A stretch of 64,000 nt of DNA from [Phialemoniopsis] sp. UDSM-2020 (Eukaryota; Ascomycota; Sordariomycetes; Thyridiales; Thyridiaceae), in contig JAEILZ010000002.1 of the NCBI GenBank assembly GCA_018873225.1, forward strand, positions 62,001 through 126,000. Reading direction: 5' to 3'. The number at the start of each line of letters is the position of its first letter. Position 1 is the first letter of the stretch. The notes beneath the pieces are model-generated. The model was not told the DNA's origin. It saw only the letters and a program-made list of their open reading frames with translations, and ran no database searches. A program made the position numbers and the translations under genes. Shown in pieces: positions 33,087 through 44,338 of the stretch.

Positions 33087-35549
33087 GGCTGTTGATTTGT
33101 ATCCTTGCTGCCCTCGAGACTGGAGACGAAAAGGAGAGACCTGAAGAGGAGGATGGGGAAGGGAAAGAGGGTGGTCGAGAGATCTGAACCGAAGAGATGA
33201 GGGTATCACAGATCTCGTCCGGATGGGCTTCAGGGAGTTATAAAGATTTCGAGACTACCCCAGAGGTCACACTCCAAATGATTTGATATCCATGGCTGGT
33301 GAGTGACTGAAAAACAAGAGCGCGTCTCCTCCTTTTCCCCACAATCTGGGCTCCAAGTCTGGGGGAGCGGGACCGAATTGGGAGGTATCATGCCCCAACA
33401 AGCACCAGGCGGACTCCAGAAGTGCGGAGCGGCGACAGACTTGTCACGTCGGGGTCTGTGTGGAGGAGAGTGGCATTCGCTATGCCCCGAGCCAGTCATG
33501 ATCACCGCCAAGAGCGCAAGTGAGGGGCAGAGCAATTTAGCTTGCAACGGTAACTGCGGTAAATCGATCCTACGGGATCCTCTATCTTCCTGTTCCCTGG
33601 CTCTTAGAGCTTGAGATGCGGCCAGGGAGACGTGTCAGTCGTCCCGGTTTCCCCTACCCTAGCAGAGCGGACTTCATACCCCGTGGCGGTCATTCTCTTG
33701 TTTGAGCCCATTGAAACGATCACTGTTGTAATGTTACTTGGAGCAAAAGCTTTACATTCTGTGTAACATCATGCCATTATTGCTTTATCATTTCAATCAT
33801 GAGTGCTGACTTTGAACAACCAATTCAGATTCTCCCATATCATTGTGAACATCTACAAGCAATGGCCCAGAATGTGTGCTGCAGCTCCCATGCACTCCCG
33901 GCAGGGCTTGCTGATCATTTGCCCTTGTAGTGCGACGCCGCCAGTGGCTCGCTAATACGATAATCCCCACCAGTCAAGGTTGCACAGGGCGAAGCTGAAG
34001 CTTTTCGTCACCATCAAGGGGCCAGCCCTGGATAGCATTGTCTCGGTTGTTAATTTTGACACCCGACTCTGCGGGGGTCAACGCATTGTCTTGCTTGGCA
34101 GCGTCTGGAGAATGTCTGGTCCAGACTCTTTTGTTGCCTCGTCTGGCGGACTTGTTGGAAGAAGCTTACCACTTCCCCCGCGCGCGCAAAGAGTGACTAA
34201 CACTAACGAAGAATCAAGTCCTAATGGTGGTGCAACACCTTACGGAGTGTTACAAGCAAGCCAAATGAACTGCATGGATTTGTTGAGCCTCAATGTGACA
34301 CGGCTGCCGTGAAACCCTAGACATCCCTGCCTCCTAGAGATCCGATTGGACTTTTCACGCCGGGCCAAATAGTCTAGAGTGGTTCTTGGTAAATGAGGGG
34401 AAAGGGGACTTTTGAATCGTGGAGACCCCGACCGACACTTTTGCGTTCCTAGACTCATTTGCTAGCTTCTCTTTGACTGCCAAAATACGGCCGGCGGAGA
34501 TCCAGCGGGTCAAATCGGTCAAGCGAGAAGACAGTTCCTCCGATTGTCCACTAAGACGTATCAGTCGACGTACAAACCCTGTACGGCCATAGTCTCGCCA
34601 GTCTATTCCCACGTAATCAGTCAGGCAAGCCAGGTAGGATTATCTGCTTGCAATTCTAATCTCGTCAAAGTCACCCGTGGAAGAAGGGCATGCCACAATG
34701 TGTTCCGCTTACCACCTGCCCGGGTAGGCTGGTTTATCGAACTTCTGTTCACTCTTCATACACTACATTTCCCACAATCTTTGTTAGCAAGAGGTCCAAA
34801 CCTGTTACGCGTCAGTCATAGGGTATTCATTCCTATGCTTGCTTCATTTGAACAAGTTGAATCAATTTCCTCTGTGCTTCGAAGGTGTCGCAGACGGGTA
34901 GGAGCACAATTCCGGGAGCCTAGCCCAAATATCAATATCCTGCGCAGTATCCACGAAATATCATAGACAACCGAGTCCGAAGTCCCGCCACCATCCTTGT
35001 CTCCTTTCTTCTTGAAGGTGTTCAGAGAGTTAGCAGTATGGTCAGTTACAGAGACAAGGCATTCAACTCAAGCATCTACAGTCAGACTCGCCCGTGAACG
35101 AGATCTTCTTTAGTGACACTTCCCCATACGATATCATCCAGCTCCTCCATGCCGTGTTACAGCTTGATTGAGTTGCAATAGCTACCGAGATCGACCCCGA
35201 CCCCGATATGGCAATTCTTGTTCGGCTTCGAAGCACCGACGAGGAAGTACCACCGGCGCTCCGTAACAGACTGAACTCCGCACCCCTCAGCTCTGTCGAC
35301 ACGATCACACAAAGAACAGATAGAATCCTTCGAGGGGACAGGCCAATAGCAATTGAAATGGTTATTGGAGATCAATATTACTAAGAATATGGGAGAATGT
35401 AATAAAGTTTAACTAGAAATAAGGTTTTTATCAGGAGAAATAGTTGCGTCGGGAAGAGAAAAGAAGCGCGTCGCTGACTTGTCCACTGTCAGGCGAACGG
35501 CCGTCTGAGACGGACTCAATACACACCAATCGCCAGCGGACTTGCCAAC
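33087..35549. other. Large intergenic region with a decayed coding stretch
   Basis: This is about 2.5 kb. The left 1.6 kb shows no protein-like frame. From about 34780 to 35383 the plus strand reads like an old coding sequence broken by stops and a frame change, described separately. Confidence 0.45.
34780..35383 (+). pseudogene. Possible decayed coding sequence of unknown family
   Basis: The clearest part is 35082-35383. In one frame it gives SDSPVNEIFFSDTSPYDII, then an in-frame TGA at 35169, then IDPDPDMAILVRLRSTDEE and a good run up to TAA. Just upstream, a different frame reads PATILVSFLLEGVQRVSSM before a stop, so the two parts need a frame change between them. Still further left, a third frame reads VLRRCRRRVGAQFREP. 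The amino-acid make-up is protein-like, but I do not recognise the family. Undetected introns could explain some of the breaks, so it might instead be a real multi-exon gene. Confidence 0.3.
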
Positions 35550-37361
35550 TCAAGAGAAGACAAGCACAACATTTCCAGGGATGATATCTGATCCCGTTCC
35601 AACTTCGGACTGGGACTGAGAGGTCACGGCGTCAGCCATGAAGCTGGAGCCTCCACCTCCAGAAGCAGAAAGCACCGCGTAGTTGGCGGTGTTGCTCGTC
35701 GACCTGTAGAAGATCTGTGCTCCGCTGCCACCACCAGCATATCCGCCCCCGCCTGCTCCTGATCCGGCGGAATTGGCGAACTCATTTGGATTAGCCGGTA
35801 GACCGTTGGCGCCAGTCCTTCCGGCAGCAGATAGACCGTTGACTCCGCTGCCTTGGCTGGTGAAGGTTCCGCCTTGTCCTCCAGAGTTGCCGGCATGCCC
35901 GCCTTCAGCAGTAGCTCTGTTTGTGCCATCCTCGACGAGAGTGCGGTTTGCGCCTGGGTTTCCACCTCCGGCGCTGTTGGCGCTGGCAGGGACGGCGAAG
36001 CTGTCTTCGAACCCGAACCTCCGTCCAAATCCACGGCCGCCTCCTCCGCCGCCGACTGCAATCACATCAGCGCCAGAGAGAAGAGCAGATGCGCCACCGC
36101 CTGCGCCACCGCCATCAAAGCCACTTCCACCTGCACCAAAGTCGCTAGAGCCTGGTGTCACGCCCTGGGCCGCCCCACCAGCAACGACAGAGAACTGCTG
36201 TTGACTGGAGATGGCAAGTGTACCTTGGACACGACCACCCGGCCCCCTGACAGTATCGATCTGATTGTTGCCGCCAGTGCCTCCGTCAACAGTGAAGCTG
36301 ACCGCCGTGGCACATGCCGGAGCCGTAACATCAGTCTGCGTCCCGGCAGCAGCACTCGCCGCAACACTAACGGTAACAGGCGCAGAACAGGTGGACCGTA
36401 CGATGGTGATAACAGTCACTGGATCAGTGCCGGAGTGGGGAAGAGTCGTTAGACCAGTGTTAGTACCAGTCGAGGTAAGAGACGTGGTAACAGGGGGGAT
36501 GCTCGGCACGATGGTGACAACGGTCACTGGATCAGTGCCGGAATGAGGAAGCGTGGTCAGACAGGGAGTTGTGTCAGTTCCAGTCGAGGTGAGAGTCGTT
36601 GTGGTTTCAACAAAAGGAGGTGTTGGTGTTGGCACAATAGTAACGACAGTCACTGGATCAGTTCCACTATGGGGAAGTGTGGTCAGACCAGGCGTGGTAC
36701 CGGTACCAGTTGAAGTGATGGTCGTTGTGCTTCCATCAAATGGGGGCGTTGGCACAATAGTAACGACGGTCACTGGATCCGTGCCGGAGTGAGGAAGCGT
36801 CGTCAGACCAGGGGTAGTGCCAGTTCCTGTCGAGGTGATGGTAGTGTAATCAGGAGGTCCATTGACATTAGGGTTGCTTGGCACGAGAGTCACAACAGTA
36901 ACTGGCTCAGTGCCGGAGTGAGGAAGTGTCGTTAAACCGGTACCGGTACCAGTGGAGGTGATAGTCGCAGTATCAACAGGAGGGTTATTCGGTACGATGG
37001 TGACAACAGTCACTAGTCCATTATTGTCGTGAGGAAGAGTTATTAGACCAGTGCCGGTGCCAGTCGAGGTGATGGTAGTGGTTGGCTCGGGATCCGGAAA
37101 AACAGTTACAGTGCTATTATCGGCAAAGTTAGTACCTGGGGTTTCTTTGGCTTTGAAATCAAATATAGGGGCCATCTGATCCACTTACCGGGTCATGGTA
37201 GTGCGGGACGTGCTGCCGCCAGTTGGGTCGGGATAAACGATGGCCACAGGCGTGAGCTCCACGATCTTCCTGCCATCAGGGCAATCTGGGTCCTGTGCGT
37301 TGACGCTTACAGCCCATCCAGAGAGGGCAATGGCCTGGCCCACAACACTTTTCCAATGCAT
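35550..37361 (-). CDS. Secreted repeat protein with glycine-rich C-terminal domain
   Basis: This is a predicted surface or wall protein of 578 residues. A signal peptide lies at MHWKSVVGQAIALSGWAVS. Exons are 37361-37189 and 37113-35550, and the 75-bp intron has a GTAAGT donor and a TACTAAC branch site. Residues about 65-300 are six imperfect repeats of 36-41 residues around TSTGTGTGLTTLPHSG and PVTVVTIVP. The C-terminal 250 residues are very glycine-rich (for example GGGGGGRGFGRRFG and GAGGGGYAGGGSG), like the glycine-rich region seen in ALK receptors and in some fungal surface proteins. The Thr/Ser repeats suggest heavy O-glycosylation and a stalk. No GPI signal is evident at the C-terminus. 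It may be an adhesin, but that is inference. Confidence 0.8.
35978..36300 (-). repeat. Glycine-codon-rich low-complexity tract
   Basis: This is the coding tract for the glycine-rich part of the repeat protein, where short GGN codon runs repeat. It would be prone to replication slippage and to misalignment in searches. Confidence 0.5.
36400..37100 (-). repeat. Six tandem coding repeats of about 110-125 bp
   Basis: The six units encode variations of TSTGTGTGLTTLPHSG followed by PVTVVTIVP. Units three and four are nearly identical at protein level, which suggests recent expansion or gene conversion. Unit five has a Cys where its neighbours have Gly. Confidence 0.75.
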
Positions 37362-38237
37362 CGTGACTAGATGCAGAAAGTGTGGCGATCAGGATCGAGG
37401 CCAGAAGGAAAATAGAGAACAAAGAGGAAGGAATATTAATGAAAATTGAAGATGTGCTGCAGATGCCAAATGTCAAGTCAGTCTATTCAAAGATAGCCAT
37501 CAAGTTATATAGGGATGTTCCTTTGTCGATTATTCAAGATACTGACTCGGGGTTTGTTGATGACTGAGCTAAACAAAGACACCTTCGCTAAGCAAAAGGC
37601 CCATATTGAATACATATGATGCCTAGATAGAGTCAGTTTCCACAAATGAAGGTTTGAGAAGCGAGGAGCATGCCAGCTGACGAAGAGGAGGTTCCTGAGT
37701 CTCTGGTCTGGAGAATGTGTTCACTCCCGACGATGTGCCCCCACTGGCATCAGTCAGAGGGACTGAAAGTTAACAAAACCAAGACATCGTGGGCAGTGGT
37801 TGTATTGTGACATGGTCTTGAACATACCATTGTGTCATAGTGCTCATGAGCATAGTGGCATATTATCATGATCCACTGACTCCATAATACGTGCACTGGG
37901 CAACGTTTCAACAAAAGGTCGTATTCGCAGGCCGTATTGCCATAAACAAAGTGGTAAAGCAACGATAGCATATTGCAGTCAAGTAACAACATGGCAGAGC
38001 ATTGATGATTTGGCATTTTGGGGGGGGGGGGGGGGGGGGNNNNNNNNNNGGCATTTTGCCCCCCCCCCCCCCCCCCCCCCCGATAACCTTCTCGTTTCCA
38101 CTATCACCTTCGCAAACAATGCAAATACCAGCGTCTCGTCATGAGTGATGACGCTATCCACAATTTCTCGCATCGGCAGACAGACCCTTGACATGTGCAT
38201 TCCAGTGCAAGATCGAATGTTATCGGTCAAGTAGCAA
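37362..38237. other. Intergenic region with assembly gap
   Basis: This 876-bp stretch holds the promoter of the repeat protein and a 10-N gap at 38040-38049. No gene is supported. Confidence 0.5.
38011..38081. other. Assembly gap flanked by poly-G and poly-C
   Basis: Ten Ns (38040-38049) sit between a run of 20 G (38020-38039) and a run of 23 C (38059-38081). The words GGCATTTTG before the G run and GGCATTTTG before the C run are the same, so the gap probably joins two reads that failed in a homopolymer and does not reflect real sequence order. Confidence 0.9.
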
Positions 38238-38474
38238 CTAGCAGGTCTGATATCCGTTGCCCTTGTTTTCGCAACAGTCGTCGAAGTCGTCGAAGTTGTC
38301 GTTCGCGATCATGAAGTATTCAGCTCGATGGGCGCAGAAACAGTCATCTCGGTTTCCGAGTTCTTGAGCACAGGCTTCTGTATTAGCCCAGGACCCCGCG
38401 CAGCGGATTGTTCGGTCGTCGTCACTGCAAGCCGCGACTAGGAGGGGGACAAAGAAGATGAGTGAGAACTTCAT
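38238..38474 (-). CDS. Small secreted cysteine-rich protein (78 residues)
   Basis: This is a single-exon gene whose ATG at 38474 gives a strong signal peptide, MKFSLIFFVPLLVAACS. An earlier in-frame ATG at 38567 would bury this leader, so I prefer the later one. The mature part of about 60 residues has seven or eight cysteines in the pattern C...C...C...CxC...CC...C, ending GYQTC, and is rich in Asp and Asn. Size, signal peptide and cysteine pairs match the usual profile of small secreted effectors or antimicrobial-type peptides of fungi. No family is recognised. It lies beside the assembly gap in a gene-poor, AT-richer stretch, a common setting for such genes. Confidence 0.7.
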   Translation of the reverse strand: MKFSLIFFVPLLVAACSDDDRTIRCAGSWANTEACAQELGNRDDCFCAHRAEYFMIANDNFDDFDDCCENKGNGYQTC

Positions 38475-39149
38475 TTTGGATATGTTTGAATCAAAAGATG
38501 TATGTGTCGATGTTGTGATTTGGGTTGGTGTCTTTCCAATAAGTCTATTCCACAGACAGGAGAACAAGAGAGTCTATATACCTAACTAGCAGCTAGATAT
38601 GACACTTTTTCTGGTGATATGCTTGTGACGAAGTGGCTTGCAATAGTATCGGTTTCTCGCACGCGGCGATCTTGATGCAAGTGCGGTAAGACAGACCAAA
38701 GTGCCGGCCGCATTTCCCCAGATCTCAGCTGGGAAACTCCCGCACTTGCGTTGTTTCGGAACTGGCTTGAGCTGAAATTCTTAGCTCAAGTCCTGGGATC
38801 TGCAAGCTGAAGCCAATAGCCCCATGTCGCGTGAAACATTTGCTAGAAACCATCTTCGGTTTCTACCGATCAACCACGCGATGCATGATCGCTTACACTT
38901 TCAGGTCGCCGACCACAACCGGGTCCAGCTCACTTCCCGTGACATTCAGCTTGTTCAAGATCAGTGGCTTGCCGGTTTGAAATGTGGTGTCGTCATGAAG
39001 AAGCGGTGAATGCAAAGGCAACTCTGATGTTTTTGTCCGCATCCAACATCCAGTGAAGAACTTGGTACACTTAAGAACCCTCTCACGCGATCTCAATCAC
39101 TAGTTCCGCCCCTGAATATGATACGTTGCAGGCTCATTGATCCTTGAAA
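38475..39149. other. Intergenic region
   Basis: This 675-bp stretch holds the promoter of the small cysteine-rich gene and the 3' flank of the flavin oxidase. A 61-codon frame at 38824 looks like chance. Confidence 0.45.
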
Positions 39150-41086
39150 CTACAGTTCCTCGTGAATCCACATAGGTGGGCTGCCCGGCACCCGGCACAA
39201 CCGACCCTCCACATCACTAGCCCAGTCCTCACTCCCGACAGCAGTAGGGCCGTAGAGCAGGTTATGAGGATCATACTTACGTTTGATGCTGAGCAGCCGC
39301 TCGTAATTGACCCCGTAGAACTCTTGCTGCCAGTTTTTCTGTTTATAATCCGCCTCGTTGAGATAGGTGCCCGAGCCGGGGGTGGCGGCCACTAGGCTCG
39401 GGGTGATCTCCTCGTTCAATTGTCGGTAGCGAGCCTCAATCTCAGATCGCGGAAGAGTCCAGTCCCATACCATATTGACTATGCACTGCGGATGACATGT
39501 CAGACTTGTGGAGAGCTCGCATATATATACGGACTTCAAAACTCACGTGCAATCCAGCCTCACGCCATGCAGGGAGTACAGCATTCTCCGGGTGCTCATT
39601 CAAATTGGTGTTGGTAGCCAAGCAAATCGGGACAAAGTTACCACTCTTCACCGTGGTCTTGAACATGGCACTCACCTCTGCTGGTCGCTCGGCCAGAGCG
39701 GAGCGAGGGATCAACCGACTGGATGCCATGTGCGAAACGGGAAAGTTTCCGTAGGGGAGGGATCCGAGGAGCTGGCTGAAAGTCGTGTAGTAGTTGGGTG
39801 ATGACCTAGGTAGAAATACAAAAGGCATGCCGAGATCATCCAGGCCTTTCAGAAACGGAGCCAGAAGCTCGGCGATCTCAGCGGCGTTGCGGCCAGGCGC
39901 AATGAGCGGGCCTCCTCTGAAGTTGTTGTCTGTGAACTGGTACAACATCGTGACCCCAGCGTCGGTCACGGGTCCGACTTTGTCGTGGAAGAGGTCGATT
40001 GCCTTCCAATAGGTGTCGCTGCCGGCTGCAGAAGAGTTGAACAAGACATAAGCAGATCCCACTGGTCCATCTTCGTATAGCTTCACGGTTGTTGATAGAA
40101 CCACGGCGTAAGTCCCGCCTCCTCCGCCGCTGAGTGCCCAGGAAAGGTCCGCGTTTTCGGTCGGGGAAGCAGTAAGGCAGTCACCCGCGAGGGTAATCAC
40201 CTCCCATTCTAGGATATTGTCGGCCCCAAGGCCATGAGTGCTGGTCAGTAGTGAATGTCCTCCACCTTGCGACCATCCTCCGGCGAGGCCGACGGATGGG
40301 CTCGAGCCGCCAACAACGCGGAGGCCGTATTTGTGAGCTTCAATCACCGCCTCGCCGGAAAGTGTGCCCGCGCCCATCTTCATCGCTGGCCCCTGATATG
40401 AAGAACTCCGAAACGATGGAATCACTTTTATGGAGTTGAGCGAACGCATGTGCAACCCCAAGGCGCCAGTACCAGTGGACTTGCCAAGATAGCTATTCAA
40501 GGTCTCAGAACTGATCTTATGCTAGGCTTGGCTTTTGGTCAGACTTACTCGTGGCCCGTGTTTCTCACAACAAGGCGGACTTTGTTTTCCTTGGCAAACT
40601 GGATGCCCGCTTTGACGTCTTCTGCAGAAGTAACATTGATGGAAAGGGGAACGAGGTTGCCCAGAGTGCATGGGGTCGATGAATCTGTGAACGGGTCGCA
40701 GGACTGGTTCTGGAACCACGGAGCCATTATACTACCAGGAGTTGATATGCTGTCTTTATTAGCTTCGTGCGGACTCGACGCCACGTTGTTCATCACACCT
40801 ACTGTACATGAGGGAAATCCCATTGTTTCTTCAGTTTCTCACATGCGTCTTCGTCGTAGTCCGGCTCGTGGCATACGGAAGCTGATAGCTTAGTAGCCAC
40901 CAGACGACCTCCGACAGTCTTGTTCAGTGCAGCCCATCCTTTGTCAGTGGGCCAGCCCGCGTCTCCGGGAATGAATCTGCATGATGAGCCATCATGCCCC
41001 GTGCTCGTGGCAGAGACTACTGAGCCGAAAACAAGGGCTAGGGACAGGGAAGTGGCGAGTACTGAAAGTGAATAGATCGACCGCAT
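39150..41086 (-). CDS. Secreted FAD-linked oxidase, berberine-bridge-enzyme type
   Basis: This is a flavin oxidase of about 588 residues with a signal peptide (MRSIYSLSVLATSLSLALVF). Exons are 41086-40803, 40749-40549, 40492-39547 and 39485-39150, all joined in phase. The FAD-binding half has VRNTGHDYLGKSTG, whose histidine is the expected covalent FAD attachment site, and GGWSQGGGHSLL. The BBE C-terminal motif appears as YGVNYERLLSIKRKYDPHN. The region where bicovalent enzymes carry a second flavin-linked cysteine reads SSPSVGLAGG, so only the histidine link is predicted. Such enzymes oxidise sugars or secondary metabolites in the secretory route. Its promoter contains a perfect tandem duplication about 40 bp upstream of the ATG. 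Confidence 0.92.
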
Positions 41087-41122
41087 GGTGATGTAAGGGC
41101 GTATCCGGCCACCGAAGAGCGC

Positions 41123-41228
41123 AGCGCAATTACAAACTGGGAGCACCGTGGTTATCGATTGTGTCTAGGTTTTTCAGCGCAATTACAAACTGGGAGCACC
41201 GTGGTTATCGATTGTGTCTAGGTTTTTC
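41123..41228. repeat. Perfect 53-bp tandem duplication in the oxidase promoter
   Basis: The unit starting AGCGCAATTACAAACTGGGA and ending GTCTAGGTTTTTC occurs at 41123-41175 and again, without a mismatch, at 41176-41228. It begins 37 bp upstream of the start codon of the flavin oxidase. Identity of the copies points to a recent event or an assembly error. Confidence 0.95.
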
Positions 41229-42270
41229 GGCCGTTTGTTTTCAGATGAAATGTTCTGGGTCGGCGCGATATAAGGACTCGTCAGGTCGCGAGGACTGTGT
41301 AATACCTAAAACGGATAATGAGTTTGGACTCCAAGGCTCACGTCATGCAACTCGAAGACTTGGCGACCAAACCTACAGTGGCCATTGATGTGGAGTCCGG
41401 TGTAGGGGATGCAAAGTCAGCAACCAATCCAGTCCGGCACGAAGCAAGGTTAGGCTATTCGATTGTGTTTCTCTCACTATGAAATACTGGTTGATTCCTT
41501 GCCTCTGCACTCTTCGTTGTCCTCTCAAAGAAGAGTGTTTAGCTCCAGCTGAGTGATCTACACAGTCACATCGAAGATGGATCCCGAGTTTCACTTGAGA
41601 ACAAGCATATGCAGATATGGCATTGTCATTCAATCAGATTACCATGACATTGAGAACATAAGCATATGGTAGAGAATCGGGTACCTGCCCCTCAAGAAGC
41701 GGCATCTCCGCAATGGGCATAAATTCTTTTTGTCGTTTGATCCGGTTTCCATATAAGACCAGTTGTCTCATCTCTACGGGACTCCATACAAGTTGTTGCA
41801 CTGAGAAAGAGTGAATCAAAGCGGTTTCCGCACTGCAGAGAAGGAGTGGACTTATTTGACTATTAATCTTGCCGAGCTACTGGACAGTGCTTTCTTTGAA
41901 AGGACTGGGTTTGGCAAATGGAATATCGACTTTTAGACCAGAAAGGGATAGTCCCGGAGATATCGATTGCTTGTCTGAACGAACCCTGTCCTCTGGTGGA
42001 ATGGATGCGAGCCAGAGCGTGCCGGATCGGCCTGTAGCGGCCGCGTGTCCAGGCACCTCAGCTGAGATTCAGAATGACACGCAACCCAGCTCCCATACGA
42101 ATGTCGACGCTGCTCCAGACTACTGGATTTTTCTCGAGGGCTGAGGACGCCCGTTCTGGCCTAGCCAGGCACTGGCTCTCGGGACTTGCCTTTTTGTGGA
42201 TGATGGCAGGGCATCGCGTGCGTGCCAGAAGCGCCAACATGCCAGCTCCTTTCGCGCCCCGAGATCGAAG

Positions 42271-42286
42271 CCGGGCCTAGGCCCGG
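42271..42286. promoter_or_regulatory. Perfect 16-bp palindrome
   Basis: CCGGGCCTAGGCCCGG reads the same on both strands. It lies 179 bp before the start of the Ser/Thr-rich secreted protein gene. It could be a protein-binding site or simply form a hairpin; its role is unknown. Confidence 0.5.
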
Positions 42287-42464
42287 TTCAAGTCAAGCTA
42301 GGCTAGCACGCACATCAGCTACTGCTTGCAAGCCCAGCTTAAGAGCTGCCGTGTCTTGGGGCAATATAATGTCTGCACTGCGCTCTTTTGTCCACTTGGA
42401 CATCGTGGTCCTTGTGCCGTCGCGACCTATCCAGTAGCGTAGAAGTCATCGTTCAGGCCGCAAA

Positions 42465-43688
42465 ATGCAACTTCCTCTCCTCTTCCTGGCGCCTTCGCTG
42501 GCTGCCGCAGCCGTCCCGGCCATCTTTGCTAGAGTCTGTGGTGACAACTGCGCTCGCGCTGTCATTGCGTCTGCCTTCACCACCCGGCATGGTGCTGAGG
42601 ACTGCTCCTCATACCTGAAGACAACTGTGACTCCTGCCACTTCGTAAGTCTCAGCGAGGGCCTTGATCAAATGACCGCTCTCGTCTTACAAAGTCCTTTA
42701 GCACTGTCATCTCGACCATCACCCTGAGCTTCACGCCCACCGTCACTCAGAGCGTCACCGCCACGTCCCTGAGCACGACGACTACCGTCACGTCTACGAC
42801 GGAGACGGAGGGCAGCGTTACAACGACTACTCTGACGACCTTCCCGGCCGATAATCTGCCCGCTCAAGCTGCCACCGTAGTGCCGGAAAAGCGCCAGGAA
42901 ACATCCAAGCCCTCGGACATCCCGGCTTATGCCTCGGCCTGCTCTGGGGCCGCCAGGTACACCACGGCTTGCGCCTGCGTCAATGTCTTCCCGACCACTA
43001 TCACGGCAGCTACGCCCATTACCACCCAGACCGTCTACGCCTCTGTGTCGTTCACCGTCACCGAGATTGAGACTGCAAGCGTCGAGACTAAGGTTGAGAC
43101 GGCTACTAGCACCGAGAAGACCACAACCACAGTGTAAGATTTCCTTTCCAGGACCTGTCCATTTGTGCGGGACTTTTTTTTTGCTGACTCGAACAACCGT
43201 GCAGCGCCGCCTCTGTCTCAACGGAGACTGCGTACTATTCGCGCTTTCGCCTGACTATCCCGTCCGGTACCAACGCCGGCAAGTACCTCAAGCTCACCGA
43301 GACCCCATCAGCCGGCTCCTGGTACGGCCGATTCGACATCACGGAGGCGGCTGCCGATGCCACCCCCTTGGTCATGATTGGCCAGAACGTCTATGCTAAG
43401 ACCTCGGCCGACGGCTTCCGCGTGGTGCGGGTCCCGACCGGCGTGTCCGGCAACGGCTACTTGACCGTCTTTGGCGCGACATCGCCGCCGAGTCAACCAT
43501 TGAACGTCTTCACCCCGGCGCCCTGCTCCGTCTCGCAGGGCAAACAGCTCCGCTGCACTCTGCCCGTCTTGCCAGAGGCCAACTCCTTCTATTACAACGG
43601 GGTTTACAAGGTATCCCTGCGATCGTCGGGTCAGACCGCCGACAGCAACAACTACTTTCCTTATTTGTCAATTGAGTCGATCAACTGA
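42465..43688 (+). CDS. Secreted Ser/Thr-rich protein with C-terminal beta-rich domain
   Basis: The protein is 364 residues and the family is not recognised. The start at 42465 gives the signal peptide MQLPLLFLAPSLAAAAVPA. Exons are 42465-42643, 42702-43133 and 43205-43688, with GTAAGT/GTAAGA donors and TAG/CAG acceptors in phase. A short cysteine segment, RVCGDNCARAV, follows the leader, then a long Thr/Ser tract typical of an O-glycosylated stalk, a second cysteine cluster (ACSGAARYTTACACVN) in the middle, and a folded-looking C-terminal domain ending YFPYLSIESIN. There is a possible Kex2 site at PEKRQ. The layout matches fungal wall-associated proteins with a stalk and a ligand-binding-like end. 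Confidence 0.78.
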
Positions 43689-44338
43689 GCGTAGAGGGCT
43701 GCGTCAGAGAAAGGAATTCAAGCTGCCATATGAGGCTGAAGGAACAGTCTCGCCACTGTGCGAGATGGGAAAGTTGATGTGGCCGAGACGGTGCTGAGAT
43801 ACCCAAAAGGAGTTTAGGACCGAGGAGCCGAGCATTTACAGATCCCAAGATCTGAGCCATTAATACATGCATTGACCTGAACCGCATGCTGACACCGTCG
43901 AGCATGACAGCAAAACTTCCTTGACCCTAGGCTATGGCTTCCTTCCACAGCGAACTCCTTGCCAAGGCCATAGTGTTGCAGTTCTGTCATCGGGATTCTT
44001 CCCATTGCTTTCTGCAGTATGATTAACAAGATCAAACCCTGCAACACTGGATACTTCGTTTGCGGGCGCTCTGGCTACGATCAATTCCGCTTGCCCCTTT
44101 TGGCTCGCCGGAGAGCCGCGCAAACTTGGCAACTAACAACACATTGCCATCAGCGGTCGGGGATAACGTGTTTGAACAAATGCTTTTTCAAGCAGTGCTG
44201 ACTAGGATGGTGGTCATCAAGTCGTCTTGGTCGTCTCCCTTGAGTATATAAGCGCAATGTAAAGCCCATGATGGGATGGGTGGTGAGCATCTCCATCAAC
44301 GGCTCACCAACGACAACACCGAGACACATACGCACACG
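43689..44338. other. Intergenic region
   Basis: This 650-bp stretch between two rightward genes holds a 3' flank and a promoter. No other feature is seen. Confidence 0.45.

Larger units (their letters stand above)
41087..42464. other. Intergenic region with promoter duplication and a palindrome
   Basis: This 1.4-kb region lies between divergent genes. It contains the 53-bp tandem duplication near the left gene and a 16-bp perfect palindrome near the right gene. No further gene is supported. Confidence 0.5.

Noticed and set aside
35853..36452. Rightward frame of 199 codons opposite the glycine-rich tract
   Set aside because: Antisense of glycine codons gives Pro/Ala/Ser-rich frames by composition alone.
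42240..42320. A tRNA-like B box (GGTTCAAGTC) with CTAGGC inverted repeats
   Set aside because: No A box or anticodon arm can be placed at the right spacing, and the inverted repeats do not form a tRNA fold.
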